From NCBI GenBank assembly GCA_963809245.1, contig CAWEIU010000001.1:496001-560000 (forward strand): a stretch of 64,000 nt of DNA. Direction: 5' to 3'. The position numbers and the translations under genes are program-made. Under the pieces are notes generated by a model. The model was given only the letters and a program-made list of their open reading frames with translations. It was not told the origin of the DNA and ran no database searches. This document shows, piece by piece, positions 60,693 to 64,000 of the stretch; within the stretch, counting starts at the first letter, position 1; the number at the start of each line of letters is the position of its first letter. Source of the stretch: Roseiarcus sp963809245 (GTDB lineage: Bacteria; Pseudomonadota; Alphaproteobacteria; Rhizobiales; Beijerinckiaceae).

Positions 60693-61487
60693 ATGTACGC
60701 CTTCGCTTATCATCAACCGACCAATGTCGCCGGCGCGCTCGCCGCGCTCGCGCAGGACGACGCCAAGCTGCTCGCCGGCGGACAGACGCTCATTCCCACG
60801 ATGAAGCAGCGGCTCGCCTCGCCCAGCGCGCTCGTCGATCTCGCCAAGATCGCCGACCTCGTCGGCGTCAGCCGCGAGGGCGACGCCGTGCGGATCGGCG
60901 CGATGACGCGCCATGCCGACGTCGCGCGGAACCAGATCGTGCGCGCCGCCATTCCGGCGCTCGCCGATCTTGCTGGCCTCATTGGCGATCCCGCAGTGCG
61001 CAACCGCGGCACGATCGGCGGTTCGCTCGCCAACAACGATCCGGCCGCCGATTATCCCGCGGCGGCGCTGGCGCTGGGGGCGACGATCGTGACCAATGCG
61101 CGGCGCATCGCCGCTGGCGATTACTTCACCGGCCTTTTCGAGACCGCGCTGGAGCCGAACGAGATCATCACGCATATCGACTTCCCGATCCCCGAGAAGG
61201 CGGCTTATGTGAAATTCCGCAACCCGGCGTCGCGTTACGCGCTGGTCGGCGTCTTCGTCGCCAAGACTGCCGGCGGCGCGCGCGTCGCCGTGACCGGCGC
61301 CGGAGCGGACGGCGTCTTCCGGGTGGAGAGCTTCGAGCAGGCGCTCGACGCTGGCTTCAACGCTGCGGCGCTCGAAGGCCATAGCGTGCCGGCGGATGGG
61401 CTCAGCTCGGACCTCCACGCCGACGCGGACTATCGCGCCCATTTGATCGGCGTGCTCGCGCGCCGCGCGGTCGCCGCGGCGGGTTGA
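60693..61487 (+). CDS. coxM: Molybdenum hydroxylase FAD subunit (CoxM-like)
   Basis: A 264-residue flavin-binding subunit. The FAD-pyrophosphate loops are AGGQ at 28-31 (LLAGGQTLIPTMK) and TIGGS at 107-111 (RNRGTIGGSLANNDPAADY). It passes electrons from the iron-sulphur subunit to quinone or oxygen. A tttggagg ribosome-binding site is six bases before the ATG. It lies 40 bases after coxL. Confidence 0.95.
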   Translation: MYAFAYHQPTNVAGALAALAQDDAKLLAGGQTLIPTMKQRLASPSALVDLAKIADLVGVSREGDAVRIGAMTRHADVARNQIVRAAIPALADLAGLIGDPAVRNRGTIGGSLANNDPAADYPAAALALGATIVTNARRIAAGDYFTGLFETALEPNEIITHIDFPIPEKAAYVKFRNPASRYALVGVFVAKTAGGARVAVTGAGADGVFRVESFEQALDAGFNAAALEGHSVPADGLSSDLHADADYRAHLIGVLARRAVAAAG

Positions 61488-61634
61488 TATCTGTCAGCAA
61501 TTCGCCGCCGGCTCCGGCTGGCGGCGTCTGCGCGCCGGCTCGCCGCCACGCGGCGCCGATTGCCAAAGCCCGCCCTTCGGCCTATCCGAGCAGGGCAGGG
61601 GCGCGCCCGCCGCAGCGGGACAGTTGGAGCGGTG

Positions 61635-62576
61635 ATGACGCAATCCGATTTCCGGCCCCTTCCAGCGCCGGCCTCGATCGACGAGACGCTGGCGCTGCTG
61701 AGCGGCGCCCACTACGTCGCGGACCGCCCCTTGGCGACGGTCGCCTTTCTCAGCCTGCGCCTTGGGCGCCCGTTGTTTCTGGAAGGGGAGGCCGGCGTCG
61801 GCAAGACCGAGATCGCCAAGGTTCTCGCGTCCTCGCTCGGCCGCCGGCTGATCCGCCTGCAATGCTACGAAGGACTCGACGTCGCGACAGCGGTGTATGA
61901 GTGGAACTATCCCGCGCAGATGATGGCGATCCGCCTCGCGGAAGCGGCCGGCGAGCACGACAAGGATCGCATCGAGCACGATATCTTCTCCGCGCGCTAT
62001 CTCATCAAGCGCCCGCTGCTCCAAGCCCTGGAGCCCTCGGCGGGCGGCGCGCCGGTTCTGCTGATCGACGAGATCGACCGCGCCGACGAGGCGTTCGAGG
62101 CCTATCTGCTCGAAGTGCTGTCCGACTTTCAGGTGACGATCCCCGAGATCGGCGTCATCAAGGCGGAGAGCGCGCCGATCGTCGTCATCACCTCCAACCG
62201 GACGCGCGAAATTCACGACGCCTTGAAGCGGCGCTGCCTTTACCATTGGGTCGGCTATCCCGACGCGGGGCGCGAAATCGCAATCCTGCGCGCCAAGGCG
62301 CCCAAGGCGCCCGAACGGCTGACCCAGGAAATCGTCGCCTTCGTGCAGAAGATCCGCGCCGAGGATTTGTTCAAATCACCCGGGGTGGCGGAGACCTTGG
62401 ACTGGGCGAGCGCGCTCGCCGAGCTCGACGCCGTCGCGCTCGATCCGGCGCAGGTCTCCGACACGCTCGGGGTGCTTTTGAAGTATCAGGACGACATCGC
62501 CAGGATTCAGGGCGCCAAGGCCAGTGAGCTGATCCAACAGGCGCGTGCGGAACTGCGCCAGGCGCAGTTGGCGTAG
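61635..62576 (+). CDS. coxD: MoxR-type AAA+ ATPase (CoxD-like)
   Basis: A 313-residue ATPase. Walker A is GEAGVGKT at 51-58, Walker B is LLIDEIDRADEAF at about 144-156, and sensor parts are VITSNRTREIHDAL. The CoxD family helps insert or sulphurate the metal centre of CO-dehydrogenase-type hydroxylases. Its position after coxSLM and before a VWA protein is the same as in classical cox clusters. The ATG at 61635 is three bases after a GTG in frame; ggagcg precedes both. Confidence 0.9.
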   Translation: MTQSDFRPLPAPASIDETLALLSGAHYVADRPLATVAFLSLRLGRPLFLEGEAGVGKTEIAKVLASSLGRRLIRLQCYEGLDVATAVYEWNYPAQMMAIRLAEAAGEHDKDRIEHDIFSARYLIKRPLLQALEPSAGGAPVLLIDEIDRADEAFEAYLLEVLSDFQVTIPEIGVIKAESAPIVVITSNRTREIHDALKRRCLYHWVGYPDAGREIAILRAKAPKAPERLTQEIVAFVQKIRAEDLFKSPGVAETLDWASALAELDAVALDPAQVSDTLGVLLKYQDDIARIQGAKASELIQQARAELRQAQLA

Positions 62577-62630
62577 GCAGACCCATTCTCGCGTAAATCC
62601 CGCGCCGAGACGAAATGGAGGAGCTCTCGC

Positions 62631-63866
62631 ATGACCAGCGAGGCGCAAACGGCGGCAACAGGGGCTCTGGCGCGCAACATCCTCTATTTCGCGCGCGCGC
62701 TGCGAGAGGCCGGAGTTCCCGTGGGTCCTGGCGCCGTGCTCGATGCGATTGCCGCCGTCGAAGCGGTCGGGGTCGGCGACCGCGCCGATTTCCGCGAGAC
62801 GCTGCATGCCGTGCTCGTTAAGTCGCACGAGCATACGCTGCTATTCGACCAGGCCTTCGACCTATTCTGGCGGCGCAAGGGCTTGCTCGAAAGAATGCTC
62901 GCAACGATGACGCCCTCGGCGCCATCCAGCCCGCGCGATCCTCGCAAGCCGGAGCCGGGCGCGGCGCGGGTCGCCGACGCGTTGTTCAAGACGAGGGAAG
63001 AGGTCGCCGAGCCGCCGCCCGCGCTCGAACTCGACGCGCGCTTCACCATGTCGTCGAACGAAATCCTGCGCGCAAAGGACTTCGCGCAAATGAGCGCGGC
63101 GGAGATCGCGGAGGCCAAGGCGCGCATCGCGCGGCTCGCGCTGCCGCAGGACCGCCTGCGCAAGCGCCGCTTCATTGCCGATCCTGCCGGCGCGCGCGTC
63201 GATCCGCGCCGCTCGTTCCGCCGCTCGCTCAGAGGCGGCGGCGCCATCATCGACCTTGCTTTTCGCTCGCGCGCCGAGCAGCGCACGCCGGTCGTCGCGC
63301 TCTGCGACATCTCCGGTTCGATGGCCGAATATACGAGGCTCTTGCTGCACTTCTTGCACGCGCTCGGACGTACGCGGCGGGTCTCGACGTTCCTCTTCGG
63401 CACGCGCCTGACCAATGTGACGCGGTCGATGCAGGCGCGCGACGCCGACGAGGCCTTGCAGGGTTGCGCCAAAGAGGTCGCCGATTGGTCGGGGGGAACG
63501 CGCATCGGCGCGTCGCTGCTGCGGTTCAACCGGGAATGGTCGCGGCGCGTGCTGGGGCAGGGCGCGATCGTCATCCTCATCACCGATGGGCTCGAGCGCG
63601 ACGATATCGAAGCGCTGGCGCCGCAGATGGAGCGGCTGCGCCTGTCGTCGCGCCGCCTGATCTGGCTCAATCCGTTGCTGCGCTACGACGAGTTCGCCGC
63701 CAAGGCCCGGGGCGTGCGCGCGATGCTGCCCTACGTCGACGAATTCCGGCCGATCCATAACCTCGCCAGCATGGAGGCGCTGTGCCGGGCTCTGTCGCGC
63801 CAGAGCGCAGCCGACGCCGATCCGCAAAAGCGGCTTCGGGCGGCCGGGGCGACGGCGGCGACGTGA
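62631..63866 (+). CDS. coxE: VWA-domain protein, CoxE family
   Basis: A 411-residue protein with a C-terminal von Willebrand factor A domain. The metal-ion-dependent adhesion site is D226, S228, S230 in ALCDISGSMAEYTRLLLHF, with later GGTRIGASLLRF and VILITDGLERDD. The N-terminal part is a helical CoxE domain with YFARALREAGVPVGPGAVLDAI. CoxE works with the MoxR-type CoxD in maturation of the Mo enzyme. The ribosome-binding site is gaggagc, eight bases before the ATG. Confidence 0.9.
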   Translation: MTSEAQTAATGALARNILYFARALREAGVPVGPGAVLDAIAAVEAVGVGDRADFRETLHAVLVKSHEHTLLFDQAFDLFWRRKGLLERMLATMTPSAPSSPRDPRKPEPGAARVADALFKTREEVAEPPPALELDARFTMSSNEILRAKDFAQMSAAEIAEAKARIARLALPQDRLRKRRFIADPAGARVDPRRSFRRSLRGGGAIIDLAFRSRAEQRTPVVALCDISGSMAEYTRLLLHFLHALGRTRRVSTFLFGTRLTNVTRSMQARDADEALQGCAKEVADWSGGTRIGASLLRFNREWSRRVLGQGAIVILITDGLERDDIEALAPQMERLRLSSRRLIWLNPLLRYDEFAAKARGVRAMLPYVDEFRPIHNLASMEALCRALSRQSAADADPQKRLRAAGATAAT

Positions 63867-63937
63867 AAGCATCCGCTTGCGCGCGCGCTTCAAGAACGCC
63901 ATGTTTCGGCTGGAGCGTTTCGTAAAGAGGTTGAACT

Positions 63938-63972
63938 GTCATTGCGAGAAGCAAAGCAACGAAGCAATCCAT
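63938..63972. repeat. Interspersed repeat element
   Basis: The sequence gtcattgcgagaagcaaagc followed by aacgaagcaatccat matches the widely dispersed short repeat seen in many bacterial genomes with the cattgcgag...gaagcaatcca frame. It lies downstream of coxE near the window end and is the only copy of this wording seen in the window. Confidence 0.5.
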
Positions 63973-64000
63973 GCAACCACTTTTACCGGTTGGCGCCGCT

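Overview
The window is about 64 kb of high-GC DNA from the chromosome of an alphaproteobacterium, most likely order Hyphomicrobiales (Rhizobiales). The gene families point there: an IalB-family protein, an alphaproteobacterial type cytochrome aa3 operon with ctaB, ctaG and SURF1, a zinc-ligand-free ribosomal protein L31, a LivKHMGF operon with an embedded DUF6867-like gene, and a form II carbon-monoxide-dehydrogenase-like cluster with coxD/coxE-type maturation genes. The family or genus cannot be fixed from this sequence alone. No prophage, insertion sequence, CRISPR array or plasmid gene was seen. The content is mostly housekeeping metabolism, respiration and transport.

Layout. 0-9.6 kb: the end of a small membrane protein, a luciferase-like monooxygenase, a CMD-family peroxidase-like protein, a VapB-type antitoxin beside a decayed VapC toxin, a 1213-residue fused 5-oxoprolinase divergent from a MarR-type regulator with a perfect 16-bp palindrome between them, an aldo/keto reductase, a HAD phosphatase, and an exported GyrI-like protein. 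9.7-14.4 kb: the glycine cleavage operon (gcvT-gcvH-gcvPA-gcvPB, minus strand) with a split P-protein, headed by a clear tandem glycine riboswitch. 14.5-15.7 kb: a lipoprotein and an IalB-family protein. 16-22.5 kb: the aa3 oxidase operon coxB-coxA-ctaB-small ORF-ctaG-coxC-DUF983-surf1. 22.5-27 kb: an AI-2E family transporter with an extra C-terminal domain, tRNA-Val(GAC) with a good promoter, a GNAT acetyltransferase, and a TPR-methyltransferase.

27.3-36 kb: aspartate-semialdehyde dehydrogenase, a MotA/MotB-like stator pair, an exported cyclohexadienyl dehydratase (PheC type), a divergent AhpD-like/AraC pair, an MsbA-type ABC exporter, rpmE with a hairpin leader, and an NlpC/P60 hydrolase. 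36-44 kb: a GFA-family protein, two uncharacterised small proteins, an SRAP (YedK) protein, 3-methyladenine glycosylase I, an HD hydrolase, a tyrosine phosphatase, a small lipoprotein, an SDR, an orphan LivK-like binding protein, Dps and an enoyl-CoA hydratase. 44-51 kb: a divergent FtsH paralogue, an AidB-like acyl-CoA dehydrogenase, a LuxR-type regulator with a degenerate receiver domain, an AcuI-type acrylyl-CoA reductase and CcdA. 51-57 kb: the minus-strand livHMGF-DUF6867-livK operon ending in a strong terminator. 57.7-64 kb: coxS-coxL-coxM of the form II/xanthine dehydrogenase type, followed by a MoxR ATPase and a VWA (CoxE) protein.

The coherent units are glycine/C1 metabolism under riboswitch control, terminal oxidase assembly, high-affinity branched-chain amino acid uptake, and a molybdenum hydroxylase with its insertion ATPase. 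No wholly new system was recognised. The points most worth a second look are the gcvH tail that runs out of frame over gcvPA, the degenerate-receiver LuxR protein, the form II CoxL with a changed active-site loop, the fused domain on the AI-2E transporter, and the orphan antitoxin left beside a broken toxin.
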